This document shows, one piece after another, positions 25,901 to 36,374 of a stretch of 64,000 bases of DNA; positions within the stretch are counted from its first letter, which is position 1; each line of letters begins with the position of its first letter. The stretch is from NCBI RefSeq assembly GCF_964275005.1, contig NC_092706.1:4729113-4793112 (forward strand), given 5' to 3'. The notes under the pieces were generated by a model, which was given only the letters and a program-made list of their open reading frames with translations, was not told the origin of the DNA and ran no database searches. Source of the stretch: Diadema setosum. Taxonomy: Eukaryota > Echinodermata > Echinoidea > Diadematoida > Diadematidae. Both the position numbers and the translations under genes were made by a program.

Positions 25901-28900
25901 CTGAACTGCGACTTTAATTCCTACCAAAGGAAATCGGAATGTACTTTACATGTATACAACGTTAAGACACACACTTAATTCTTCAGATAAGAACATTCTT
26001 TCAGAATTCACTCATTGATCCTTATAATACCCACAGCATGTGTATAAGCCCTGGCATTATATCATACTATGATGGTATTATTCCTAGATGCGGGACAATG
26101 CATCTGCATTGCCGTTCATTCTTCCACTGCGGTGTTCCACCACCATCGGGTAAGACTGCAGTGCCAGGCTCCATCGCATAAGTCGAGCATTTTTGGTTTT
26201 GAGCTGTTTTAGCCAGCTCAGGGGGTTATGGTCTGTCTGAATGACAAATGACTGCCCAAACAAATATGGATGAAATTTCTCGACACTCCAAATTATGGCT
26301 AGGCACTCTTTCTCAATGATGGGGTAGTTCACTTCGCGGGGGAGCAACTTGCGACTAATGAATGCGACCGGGTGATCAACCCCCTCCTCATCTGTCTGGC
26401 TGAGCACAGCCCCTATGCCCCTATCACTAGCATCTACCTGCACAATGAAGGGAGCGGAGTAGTTTGGGCTCCTCAAAACTGGGGCAGAGGTCAGTGAACT
26501 TTTGAGTGTTTGGAAGGCTGCCTCACATTTTGGGTTCCATCTCACCAATTTTGGCTCTGATTTCCTCGTAAGGTCAGTGAGTGGGGAGGCTATTTCACTG
26601 TACTCCGGGATGAATTTCCGATAGTATCCTGTTAGTCCCAGGAAGGCTCTAACGTCTGTTTTTGTGACTGGCCTAGGATATGATACTACAGCCTCAATCT
26701 TCGCAGGTTCAGGCTTCACCTTCCCCCCTCCGATCACAAAACCCAAGTACAATACCTCCCTCTCGCCGAACTTGCACTTGGCTGGCTTGGCTGTCAAGCC
26801 TGCCTCTCTCAACCTCCCTAGCACATCCTTCAAGTGTTCTACATGCTCCTCCCATGTCGCACTAAAGACGACTATGTCATCAATGTACGCTGCTGCATAG
26901 GCCTGTGCGCCACGCAAAACTTTGTCTACCAGCCGTTGGAATGTCGCAGGCGCCCCCTTCATTCCAAAAGGCATCACTGTGAACTCATATAGCCCAAAGG
27001 GCGTAATGAATGCAGATTTCTTGCGCGCTGCCTCCGTCAATTCGACTTGATAGTACCCTTTTGTGAGGTCAAGGGTGGATACATACTTGGCATTGCCTAG
27101 CCTGTCTATAAGTTCCTCGATGTTGGGTATTGGATAGCTATCAAAGACCGTGATTTCATTCAACTTTCTGTAGTCTACGCACAGTCGCATGGATTGATCC
27201 TTTTTCGTCACTAGTACGATTGGAGATGCATATGGTGATGCAGACTCTTGAATTATCCCCATCTTCAACATCTCATCCAACTCTCTTTTCACTGTTTCCT
27301 TGACACTATGAGGTAAACGGTACGCGCGCTGGCGGACCGGCCTTTCAGAAGTAGTTTCAACCTCATGTTGTAAGATGTTTGTCCTACCGGGGATACTGCT
27401 TAGGGTCTCCCTAAACTCAGAAGTGATTGCTCTCACGTCATTGGCCTGTTCTTCGCTCAAGCGGTTAGAAATCTCTACTTCACTTTCACTATCTGCGCCT
27501 GGACTAATTAGTGGGGCAACAGGTATACTTGGATCAGTTTCCTCCTCTACTATCCTGGGCTGTGTGTACATTACAACCCCCTGCCTTGCATTCCACTTCT
27601 TCAGCATGTTTATGTGAAAGACCTGGTGTCGTTTTCTTTCTCCTACCTCTACTACGTAGTCTACATCACTCACTTTTTGCACTACTTTGTATGGGCCTTG
27701 CCACTTTGCCAACAATTTGCTGCTTGAAGTTGGGAGAAGAACCAACACCTCATCCCCCACCTCTAGCGTGCGAGCACGCGCTCCTTTGTCATACCACAGT
27801 TTTTGGCGCATCTGCGCTGCCGACAAATTCTTGTGTGCTAGCTCTAGGTTCTCTGCCAATCTAGTCCTCATGTTCATTACATATGACAGGATTCCCTCTC
27901 CCTCAGTGATTTCGCCTGTCAGTGTCTCCTTTAACACGTCTAGGGGCCCCCTCACACGATGACCATACAGAAGTTCAAATGGGGAGAAACCCGTGGACTC
28001 TTGGGGAACCTCCCGGTATGCGAACAGTACATAAGGAAGATGTTCATCCCAATTGCATTTTCCCTCATCCATGTACGGCTTTAACATCCCTTTCAGTGTG
28101 GAATTGAAACGTTCTACTAGCCCGTTACTTTGGGGGTGATAGGGGCTCGTCCTTATCTTCCTGATTCCTAAGCTCTCGCACACTTGAACCATCAGTTTTG
28201 ACATGAAATTGGAACCTTGGTCGGTGAGAATTTCTTGTGGTACCCCCACCCGAGAGAAAAGCTTGATGAGCTCATCAGCAATCTTGTCAGCATTGGTGGA
28301 ACGAAGGGGGATTGCTTCTGGGTACCTCGTCGAGTAGTCACAAATGACTAGAATGTACATGTTGCCCTTCTTTGATTTGGGCAGGGGCCCCACTATATCT
28401 AGAGCAATTCGTTGGAATGGCTCACCTATGATGGGCACCTGAACCATGGGCACTTTACCACCCCTCTTGCTACTAGTCTTCTGGCAGGGCTCACATGTTC
28501 GAATATACTCTGAAACGTCTCTAAAAAGCCCTGGCCAGTAGTAATTCCGGAGGATCCTATCTTTTGTCTTTTCGACGCCCAGGTGCCCCGCCATGAGATT
28601 GTCATGGGCCATCCCCAGCAGCTCCCGCCGGTACTGTTTTGGAACTACTACTTGCCTAAACTCCTGCCCCTGGGTTGTCCCCTTTTTCCTCCAGTGCCGG
28701 AAGAGGATTCCCCCCTCCCAGTAGAAATAGCACTCGTCCCCTGCATCTGTGTCAGAGGGGAGGGCCTTTTCCCGAACCAATTTTAGAGTCCCATCCTCCC
28801 TTTGGTCCTTTCCTAGCTCAGATTTTGAGAGCATCAGTAGGCTTGGAGTAGCACACCTATCACTACCTACGTCTTTGTCATTTTGGGGTCTTCCTCCCTC

Positions 28901-31900
28901 ATTCTTCCCTGTTTCCTGTTCAGCCATCTTGGCTTGCTGCCCCCTTGTGACAACCATAACAGGGTCCTGCAGTTGCAATTCTTGCAATCTATCATTCAAA
29001 AGCTCATTGCCTAGTATCATGTCTACAGAGAGAGTGTCAATTACTCCTACCACAACGTATCCCGAGATGGAGTATGGCTCACTCACAAGATGTATGAGGG
29101 CTAATGGGACATCAACCTCATTCCCTGTCACACCCCCTATCCTCACACTCTGCCCTGTGTAGGCATTAGCATGTACATATTCTGGCCTCACTAATGTTTG
29201 GGTCGCACCCGTATCCCGTAACAACTGTATTTTCTTCCCATTCACATCAGCCTCGCTCATGTATGGCTTATGTTTAGGGTCCACTTGATCTGCCCGACAT
29301 AAATAGCCCTTAGCTACGCCACTCCCCTTATCAGAGGGCCCTCCCCCCTGCTTATTAGGGCAGTTAGGGGCGATGTGGCCTGGCTTACCACATTTGTAAC
29401 ACTTTACTGCTTCCCGATCCTTTCTATTGTTCTGGGAGTTTTGAACTTGCCCCTTTGGTTTTTCCTTCCCAGCCTGGCCTGATGGGAGGTTATTGCTGTT
29501 CCCTCTATCAGTCCTAGGGCCCTTATAGGTATGGTTTAGGCTCCTCCTGGTAGTGGTATACTCGTCGGCTAGACTAATCAATTGCCCAAAATCAGCTGCA
29601 TGGTTATCGAGTAACCACAGCTTCAAATCAGGAGGAACGTGATCCAGCAGGTTTTCTTGTAGGATCATGTCCTCAAGTTTCCTCACGTTCCCCTTTGCTC
29701 CTACTCCCTCTCCCCACCTATCAAATGCATCGCGCATCCTCGTTCCATACTCTACGTAGCTTTCATCCCCGCGTTTATTCATTCTCCGAAATTTTTGCCT
29801 GTAGGCATCTGGCGTTAGCTCATATTTAAGCAGAATTGCTTTTTTGATCACATCGTAGTTGCCACACACATCATCGTCTAGTCTAGAATAAGCTTCGCGT
29901 GCTTTCCCTGTGAGTAGGGGTGCTAGTCTTCCTGCCCACAACTCCTTTTCCCAACCGTGAAGTTTCGCAACTTTTTCAAAAGTGCGCAGAAACGCATCTA
30001 CATCATCTCCTTCTTTGAGTCTGGGCAGCAATTCTTTCAAATTATCTGGCCTATGATGGGTCGCTGGCCCCTGCCTCTGCGCAGCATTTTGCGCTAATCG
30101 CACCTCCCTTTCCAGCTGTATACGAGCTTTTTCAATATTTTCTTCCTTCTCTAACTCTACGCGCCTAGTCTCAGCCTGAATTTCTGCCAGACGTAGTTCA
30201 TGCTGCATCCTTTCGCTCTCAACGCGCAGACGCATCATTTCGAGCTCTACATTACCTTCAGTTTGGGGAGCATTGCTAGATCCTGTCTCAGACCCTGTCT
30301 CAGACCCCGCCCCTGCTGAATTTACATGAGGCTGTAGCATTTCAATCAATTCTGCCTTACTAAGCCCGTCATGGGACAAGCCCAACTCATCACACTTCTC
30401 CCTCAACTCGGCCACCCTCATTTGTCGCAAGTCACTCATACTTAATATACTTCACTAGTAAATGTATGCGATAACCTTAACAAAAGACAAATGTGACCAA
30501 TAATTCAAAATACTCTAAAGTCATAGAATTACCTTAGCTCATAAAATACTATAATCCCATGTATCTAACGCTTAAGGATATTAGGATAATTTGTATTGTG
30601 ATTAGCCTGCACTGAGATTAAGCCACACACCTCAATTATCATATTTTACTTTAGCGTTCATGAAATAAATGTAAATTGAGCCACACCCTTGCAATTCCAG
30701 TTCTACTTTCACTTAGCTCCTTTTGGTGTTCGTCAAATGCTCCTCCTGCCTCTCGCAGCCAGTCAGCTCCACAGCTCCTGCCGTCCGTCGATCTGCTCCA
30801 GATCCAGCAAAATGAAGCATCCAAATCCTCCTGGATTATGAATCTGCTCCCCTCCAATGGAACTGCTGCCACAGGCATCCGGATGTGTACACCAACAATT
30901 CACTCGTCTCCAGATGAAAATTGCGTGCTCCAGTGGATCAGTATGAATTGTTCCACTCAGCTTTAAATATGAGTATTTTGTAGACTTGTGGATCAACTTG
31001 AACTGCCCCTTTTTGCTTGAAACTGCTTCCGGGACAGCGTCTTTCTATGGATCAGTTCGAGTTGAAACTGCTCCCAAACCGAAGACTGGAGAATTAAATT
31101 TATTTTCTCCAGCCAGCAAACTGCTCCAGATGCAATACCGAAGAACTGAGCACTGTACAGTTTATAGCTGGCTCCGTCAAAATCTCCCCAGCATACGTCT
31201 CAAAGTTAACAGACTTGATTTGATGGACTGGTGCGCTTGGCTTCCAGATCCCACTTGCTGCCACCAAGATGTGACGAAAACTATAGCTCTGTTCGAGGTA
31301 ACTTGTTTCGTCGCAGTACAAAGAGATGCCACTCCAAAACGCTCTCACCATTAAGCCCGTAGGCACAGAGAATAAAGTACACGCAAAATCCATTCATGAT
31401 TTTAGGTGCCCATTCCTGCAGGATTTATTGAGAGAGTTCTTTCGACATGGACATTATTGCGAGAAGAGTTATCACACAGAGGTGCCTAGCAGCTCTTAGG
31501 TCTGCACTCAGCGACGTCTAGATATCTTCTGAAGACTGAAGACAATATCTCTATTTCTTGTCCCCTACAAAATTGCTGATCTATGAAAAACCACTATGAA
31601 TAAAGGGAGAGTAAAATAGTCCTATTTGGACAAGTCAGCCATTTACAAGAGGGGAAGGGTACATTAAGGGAAACAAAAAGAATACTAGCTTGGTCAAGTC
31701 AGCACATTGCTGCTACTAACTTTTGTTTTGTCTCGATTCCACACAAAGACATAAAATAGAAAATAACTCCTGACCAATCACACCACTGCCCCTTCTTACA
31801 TAACTTATGTTACCTCTTGTCTGGAATAAGAAATAAAGAGTTATATAGTATCTTCACTCTTGACCAATCATAAAGAAGGTCATTCTTACATAACTTATGT

Positions 31901-34900
31901 TATTCATTGTCTGAAAACCTATTCAAAGAAACACAAAAGAAAATTACTTTTAACCAATCATCTCTCTGTCTGGACCAGCAATGTATATCTCTATTTCCTG
32001 CTAGCCTCCTACCCTAAGGGTTGAGACCAACTGACCTTTGAGATGTTTGTCCCTGGACAGGGGATTTATCTTACATCAAGCTCCTGAGGACTGCCACCTG
32101 TTGTGGTCTGGAGATGGGGATGTACTATACAGTGCTATACATTTAAATGTGAAATGGACAGTACTATACGCATGGGGTATTTCCCACAAAATAATTGGGC
32201 TGACATGTGTGCATGTCACAGGCTGATATGCCAAATTACTTATGCTTGTGCACCAGTTACATTTAAATGCTGTACAGTTACCATTACAACACATTTCTAT
32301 CCATCTTCTTATTCTATTCATTTACCTATTCATTCAATTATGCTACTCCTCATTTCTTCATCTAACTATATCTTACTTTATTTTCACATCCTATTCATTA
32401 TCAATTCATTCTAAGAAAAGAAAATATGCTTACGTAATACGTATACTGTTATGCATAAGGTCTCGCTCACTAATACAGACAGGAGTAGGATGTTCTAAAA
32501 TCAAAATGCACTTCAGCGTAGAAAAGAAGCCTACCATTGAGACAAGAAACAGTTCGGTCGAGGTCACTTTATTCAGGTAATCAGATTTCCGTTGCTTCAG
32601 TCGACGGGCGTACATCATTCCCAACACGGAAGACGATGGGTTGACTTGGCCATTACTGAAAAAAAGAATGGAAGAACAAGATGATCACTCATCCATGTGT
32701 GTTGAAATAACCATACACATCCACGCATGCTATAATAACCATTCACACATCCATAATACATTAACACTGTATACCAAACTATTGGGTAATAAAATACATT
32801 TAACAATGACAAAATCAAAATCTGCTAAGTTACTGCTGCACTGAGGTATCACATATAACAGAGCTTACATCCCCCCCCCCCCCCCCCCGACTCACAAAAT
32901 TCTCTAACCAGTGTGGAAAATGAGTTCAGATATTCTCCAAATGGGCTGAAAAAACATTTGGGTACCACTATCCTATCCTTCCCAATGACAACTTCGTAAG
33001 AGAGATTGATTAAAGAGACGCACATTGTGATAATCTTACCGATTGAATTTTGCAACATGACGACGGGTAAACGTTCCAAGATTTTTCTCAGCAGCGTTTT
33101 GGAAGAGGTCCACAGCAACGTCTGTGAGATCAAAAAGGCAAAGCACACTAAAAAAAGGCTGCAGTGCATGCATGAATAATATTACAAATCCCCAACAAAA
33201 AAAAACCAACAAAACAACAACAAAACATCAAAGCAATAACTTGTCTTATTTTCATTGCTGAAGATACTAGATAAATGCACGATGGTCTCGCACTTCTCTT
33301 AAGAAAGCCCTGTTTTGGGAGTAGGGCTTTTATGGATTACCAAATTGAATGACAAATGTCAACTCTGTGTATAACATCAAGACTATTGAAAACACCCTTT
33401 GACTTGGGCAACATTCAACTTAAACTGATGCCACTGGTTCTTCAACTTTGTCTTTTTACAGCTTTCACATGTGCACATCTTCAACTTGTTTAGCGTGGAC
33501 TCTGGTTGTTCAGTCATCTACATTAAAGATATACCATTTTCCTCGAGAACAATTTATCAGTCAGTTTACGCTTGGCATGGCAGCTGCATTTACAAATATT
33601 CAGTAAGTATATACTCTGTGCATATATTCAAAAACACTACCTTCAATAGTGCCATGTTCCATCGTCAGGGTTGACTGTGCAGACTTCCCTGAAGGATGTT
33701 TTGCTCAATCTATCTGATTACGTTATATTTACGAGACATTTCAAAAATGTGCCTGTTTTCTAGAAGATGAAAATAAAAGTACCTAAATGGTGCAAAAGAT
33801 ACTTCATATGTTGGATACACATGTGTATCCCTGTCACGTGTATCCCTGTTTACAGACTCTTCAGGATATTTACCTGCAACAGGCAGCGAGATTCCTTCCA
33901 CTCCCTTCCCTAGGTATAAAGTGTTACGGAACCGTTTCTCCAACTCTGCATGCACTGGTAGATGCTGTTGAGAAAACGAAAGTGGGGAAGAAACGAAACA
34001 AAAAAAGTTTCCAGTTTTCAAATGTGCAATTAAGGTAATTTGGGTAATTCAAACTGTCTTCTCACTATTGTACACAGTACATTTGCTGGGAGGATGTGAT
34101 AATTTGTCATTTTATACTGCTTGTTGTAGCTCCTCTAGTTCTACTGCCCATTTGAACTTTAGCTGTTTCTTCTTCTTCAAAATACTCCTCAACGTTCCAT
34201 CTGGAACCAAGTGAGGAGGAAACAAGTATATTAAACATGTAAACAATTTTAGTTTAAGTCCCTACTGTGTGTCCACTTCATGTTGTGGAAGTTTATTAAA
34301 ACTGTATAAAAAATAAAATAAAAATGACACACATGAAGAGCAGGAAAAAAAGAACTGCAGCAACCCCCCTTTTTTTTTGCTAGAACTCTACGCAAAAACA
34401 AAATGGGCAAATAAAAGAGGAAGAAAAAAATCAAAACAATCATGGTGAATCATTATTAACCTTGCCCCCCCCCCCCCTTCCCACTTTTTTTTTTTCTGTC
34501 CTGCAGCTGCATAGAATCTTGTATACTGCTGCAGCCCCTGTTCAGTCAGTTAGTATTTCATAGATCTACCTAGCCAAGTTAGATTGGTAGGCCTATGTAA
34601 CAAAAGGATTTCTAATTCAAAATCATACACATGACACAAGGAATTTAATCTGTCCTGTTCATCATTTATTGTTTACTTCGTTGTCATATCGTGGTCCCAC
34701 ATTGATGTGCTCTGTTGACTGGCCACAACGCAGCCGGGCTACACACACAGTCACAGATTTGTCGGATTGTTGAAATACAATTCATGCACCCCCCCCCCCC
34801 ACACACACACACACACACAATATGTGACCCGCTACAACAAAAGGATCTTAAAGCCGCTGACGGCTAAGCCGAGAAAATCGAGTTTGAAGTCACATCATCA

Positions 34901-36000
34901 AAATTGGTCAAAACAACCGGATTTCTATTTTTGGTATAATTTTGTAGTCTAATGTTTTGTCCGTCATCTGCCGAAATTTCGAAGCTAAATGATCAAAGGA
35001 AAGGCAAGAAATCAGCGTTTTTCTGGGCCATGATTTTCCGACTTTCAACGTAACAGAAACGTGTCCGAAGATTTGGATTTAGCGCCGCAGCTAGACTCCG
35101 CCCCTAACAACGAGGGAGTGATCTTATTGGTCAGTGCGTGGCATCCTGATTACTGATTGGTCGTGCGTAGGCCGCTGGTGCTAAGCTTGAATGAACATCG
35201 CGGAGGTCGCTAGGAGAATACCTTCTATTGTCAAGCAGTGAAACTGTCTCACCTCCCCTTGATCATGATAGCGTTGGAAGGAAAACTGTGAAGGCGTTTG
35301 TCTCAAAACTCAGATTTCCCCCAACCACTTGACATGCGCTCATAAAATCATCAATATCTCGGCAACCAAATACTTTTATGAGTTGTGCTATGTATGAAAT
35401 AAAAGTAGAAGAGTAGGGCCCTAGGGGAATAATGTCACGCCATTTTCAGAAAATTGTCCTCCCCCGACTTTCGGATCCTTTTGTTGTATCGGGTCACAAA
35501 TGATTATTACAAGTAAAGACTAAAGTGGGGAACCACTAAAGTAACACAACTAGACAACCGCAAGCACGAAGCGACAAGGACTGACGTACATTCACTGGCC
35601 CGTGTGTACGCCCACACTAGGCTACAGTAAGCTATTCATGGTACGTCGGAATACAACAGTCCTCACTCCTTTCACCCTCAGTCCTATTCTACTGACTATG
35701 ACTTCTACTCTAGTTTTACATAGACGGTCTCGACCCACATCTGTTGTACGAAAATGAATCATCACCACGTTCCTCCATGCACACCACAGTGACGAACATC
35801 TGTACGTGAAACCATTGGCATCAAAAACTATGAAAATCAATGGGGTTGGTAAGCTGGTAAGGGCGTGGATATTTCGATCGAGTTCAAGAAAGACTTTCGA
35901 GACTCATTAGAAAATAAATAAAGCAGAGAAAACTCACCTCAAAGTCTTCAAAATTCTCTGCGTCTTCTTCAAGACGCCTAAGGCTTGCTAAAAACTCCAT
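19980..36000 (-). CDS. CNPPD1: Cyclin Pas1/PHO80 domain-containing protein 1 (CNPPD1), 9 coding exons
   Basis: Coding exons, in gene order: 36000-35938, 33964-33874, 33121-33040, 32655-32535, 23983-23911, 23409-23354, 22584-22523, 21694-21577, 20837-19980. All have GT-AG borders and compatible phases, giving 507 residues against about 410 in human. The family is recognised from FEDFEHLPVHAELEKRFR near the N terminus, the cyclin-fold block ARRLKQRKSDYLNKVTSTEL (exon 4), the hallmark KFLYDEGEDEEIFSDEW (exon 5), DWDLYIEPDEFYEFL (exon 7) and RRGWFSYSDMNVLMEH (exon 8). The large last exon opens with a hydrophobic segment (residues about 223-247), as in human CNPPD1, which is predicted to span a membrane. 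Its Cys-rich tail (CHSCREC, CGQC) parallels the CHLCQK region in human. Function in the family is poorly known; the fold suggests a cyclin-like partner-binding role. Intron 4 holds a whole LTR retrotransposon in sense orientation. Confidence 0.93.
21358..21434. repeat. (ATC)n trinucleotide repeat in CNPPD1 intron 8
   Basis: A degenerate run of CAT/ATC units, about 77 bp, less than 150 bp from the 3' end of CNPPD1 exon 8. Confidence 0.9.
21994..22258. repeat. Single arm of TTAA foldback family B, CNPPD1 intron 7
   Basis: Starts TTAAAGGACAAGTTCACCTT and matches one arm of the complete foldback at 57360-57929 over about 260 bp, including the ACACATCATTGAAAGTTTGA and CGTTCAAAAGTTATGAATTT stretches. 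It best fits the reverse complement of that element's right arm. The second arm is missing, so it is either a truncated foldback or a solo copy. Confidence 0.75.
24100..25050 (-). repeat. 3' LTR of the Gmr1-like element
   Basis: 951 bp, TGTGACG...TGTCACA, same length and sequence by eye as 31270-32220. Three CCAATCA motifs (about 24604, 24690 and 24784) sit in diverged internal repeats that share CTTACATAACTTATGTTA. On the coding strand a TATA-like box is seen near 24675 and an AATAAA at 24259-24254, in the order expected for U3, R and U5. A G-rich stretch next to 25050 may be the polypurine tract. Confidence 0.95.
26084..30439 (-). CDS. Gag-Pol polyprotein of the Gmr1-like retrotransposon
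   Basis: One 1451-residue ORF. In order: a SAP-like N terminus (residues 1-40), a charged helical segment (about 65-120), a capsid-like region whose residues about 175-300 resemble the vertebrate SCAN domain (AILLKYELTPDAYRQKFR), and a CCHC knuckle at about 347-360 (CYKCGKPGHIAPNC). Then come an aspartic protease (DTG at about 409-411), an integrase with an HHCC finger and a core carrying LDIVGPLPKS, LTDQGSNF and YHPQSNGLVERF, a reverse transcriptase (LDLTKGYYQVEL, AAYIDDIVVFS) and an RNase H (VQVDASDRGIGAVLSQ, ending GNADALSRI). Gag and pol share a single frame. Gag packages RNA; Pol copies and integrates it. No envelope gene is seen. Confidence 0.95.
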   Translation of the reverse strand: MSDLRQMRVAELREKCDELGLSHDGLSKAELIEMLQPHVNSAGAGSETGSETGSSNAPQTEGNVELEMMRLRVESERMQHELRLAEIQAETRRVELEKEENIEKARIQLEREVRLAQNAAQRQGPATHHRPDNLKELLPRLKEGDDVDAFLRTFEKVAKLHGWEKELWAGRLAPLLTGKAREAYSRLDDDVCGNYDVIKKAILLKYELTPDAYRQKFRRMNKRGDESYVEYGTRMRDAFDRWGEGVGAKGNVRKLEDMILQENLLDHVPPDLKLWLLDNHAADFGQLISLADEYTTTRRSLNHTYKGPRTDRGNSNNLPSGQAGKEKPKGQVQNSQNNRKDREAVKCYKCGKPGHIAPNCPNKQGGGPSDKGSGVAKGYLCRADQVDPKHKPYMSEADVNGKKIQLLRDTGATQTLVRPEYVHANAYTGQSVRIGGVTGNEVDVPLALIHLVSEPYSISGYVVVGVIDTLSVDMILGNELLNDRLQELQLQDPVMVVTRGQQAKMAEQETGKNEGGRPQNDKDVGSDRCATPSLLMLSKSELGKDQREDGTLKLVREKALPSDTDAGDECYFYWEGGILFRHWRKKGTTQGQEFRQVVVPKQYRRELLGMAHDNLMAGHLGVEKTKDRILRNYYWPGLFRDVSEYIRTCEPCQKTSSKRGGKVPMVQVPIIGEPFQRIALDIVGPLPKSKKGNMYILVICDYSTRYPEAIPLRSTNADKIADELIKLFSRVGVPQEILTDQGSNFMSKLMVQVCESLGIRKIRTSPYHPQSNGLVERFNSTLKGMLKPYMDEGKCNWDEHLPYVLFAYREVPQESTGFSPFELLYGHRVRGPLDVLKETLTGEITEGEGILSYVMNMRTRLAENLELAHKNLSAAQMRQKLWYDKGARARTLEVGDEVLVLLPTSSSKLLAKWQGPYKVVQKVSDVDYVVEVGERKRHQVFHINMLKKWNARQGVVMYTQPRIVEEETDPSIPVAPLISPGADSESEVEISNRLSEEQANDVRAITSEFRETLSSIPGRTNILQHEVETTSERPVRQRAYRLPHSVKETVKRELDEMLKMGIIQESASPYASPIVLVTKKDQSMRLCVDYRKLNEITVFDSYPIPNIEELIDRLGNAKYVSTLDLTKGYYQVELTEAARKKSAFITPFGLYEFTVMPFGMKGAPATFQRLVDKVLRGAQAYAAAYIDDIVVFSATWEEHVEHLKDVLGRLREAGLTAKPAKCKFGEREVLYLGFVIGGGKVKPEPAKIEAVVSYPRPVTKTDVRAFLGLTGYYRKFIPEYSEIASPLTDLTRKSEPKLVRWNPKCEAAFQTLKSSLTSAPVLRSPNYSAPFIVQVDASDRGIGAVLSQTDEEGVDHPVAFISRKLLPREVNYPIIEKECLAIIWSVEKFHPYLFGQSFVIQTDHNPLSWLKQLKTKNARLMRWSLALQSYPMVVEHRSGRMNGNADALSRI
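31270..32220 (-). repeat. 5' LTR of the Gmr1-like element
   Basis: 951 bp, sequence as in the partner LTR. On the coding strand it is followed within a few bases by TGGTGGCAGCAAGTGGGATC (about 31266-31247), the likely primer-binding site. I cannot name the tRNA with confidence. The GGCTG target duplication lies at 32221-32225. Confidence 0.95.
34823..35498. mobile_element. 676-bp MITE in CNPPD1 intron 1
   Basis: Terminal inverted repeats of about 26 bp with one mismatch: TGTGACCCGCTACAACAAAA on the left continuing to GGATC, and its reverse complement at the right (GATCCTTTTGTTGTATCGGG then TCACA). The interior has a CpG-rich patch near 35090-35200 and no transposase. A (CA)n tract abuts the left end. 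The target duplication is unclear, so the superfamily is undecided. Confidence 0.85.
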
Positions 36001-36305
36001 ATTTAAGCAAAAATTACGTGTCAGTTCATCGTGGTAACAGCAGAACCACCATTCCGTATGTCTTCCTCACTTGCGAAAATGAATATCGCCGCCTACGGTT
36101 GCGTTCGCATGTTTGTTGCACTCTCAATCTAGCGATCCTCGCTTGTGTCGCGCGCGCTAGCTTGGAAAACTAGTCTCAAGTCTCAAACCGATAGTCCTTT
36201 CAGCCGAGCCAGCCTCAACCTACTAGAAGTATAAGAATCTAGCAACAGTGTACTCAAGTGGTAGGCCCAGAACTTCTTCATATATTACTTACTAGTACTA
36301 CTCAC

Positions 36306-36374
36306 CATTTCTTGCACCCATACAGTTTGATCCAGAAGCAGAAGGACTAAAGAGAGACCTTCTTCACTCGCCAT
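36306..36374 (-). CDS. Possible alternative first coding exon upstream of CNPPD1
   Basis: The minus strand reads ATG then 22 more codons (MASEEGLSLVLLLLDQTVWV then QEM) and stops exactly at a consensus donor GTGAGT, in phase 0. That phase would join CNPPD1 exon 2 (33964) as well as the exon 1 at 36000 does. I do not recognise the peptide. It could be an alternative CNPPD1 start, the first exon of another gene, or chance. The exon at 36000 fits human CNPPD1 better. Confidence 0.25.

Larger units (their letters stand above)
24100..32220 (-). mobile_element. Whole-looking Ty3/gypsy LTR retrotransposon, Gmr1-like clade
   Basis: An 8,121-bp element flanked by the 5-bp target duplication GGCTG (24095-24099 and 32221-32225). 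Both LTRs are 951 bp, begin TGTGACG and end TGTCACA. The coding strand is minus: 5' LTR at 31270-32220, about 830 bp of leader, one long gag-pol ORF, about 1 kb of 3' non-coding sequence, then the 3' LTR at 24100-25050. Integrase lies before reverse transcriptase, the mark of the deuterostome Gmr1 group within Ty3/gypsy. The two LTRs read as identical, so the insertion is young, and I see no break. It sits in intron 4 of CNPPD1 in the same direction as that gene. Confidence 0.95.

Noticed and set aside
26664-29162. Plus-strand ORFs of 60-137 codons
   Set aside because: Antisense shadows of the retrotransposon gag-pol ORF.
34142-34210. Minus-strand stretch reading GTLRSILKKKKQLKFKW after an acceptor-like site
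   Set aside because: Its frame needs a phase-1 upstream exon, but CNPPD1 exon 1 ends in phase 0 and joins the 33964 exon perfectly, matching human CNPPD1.
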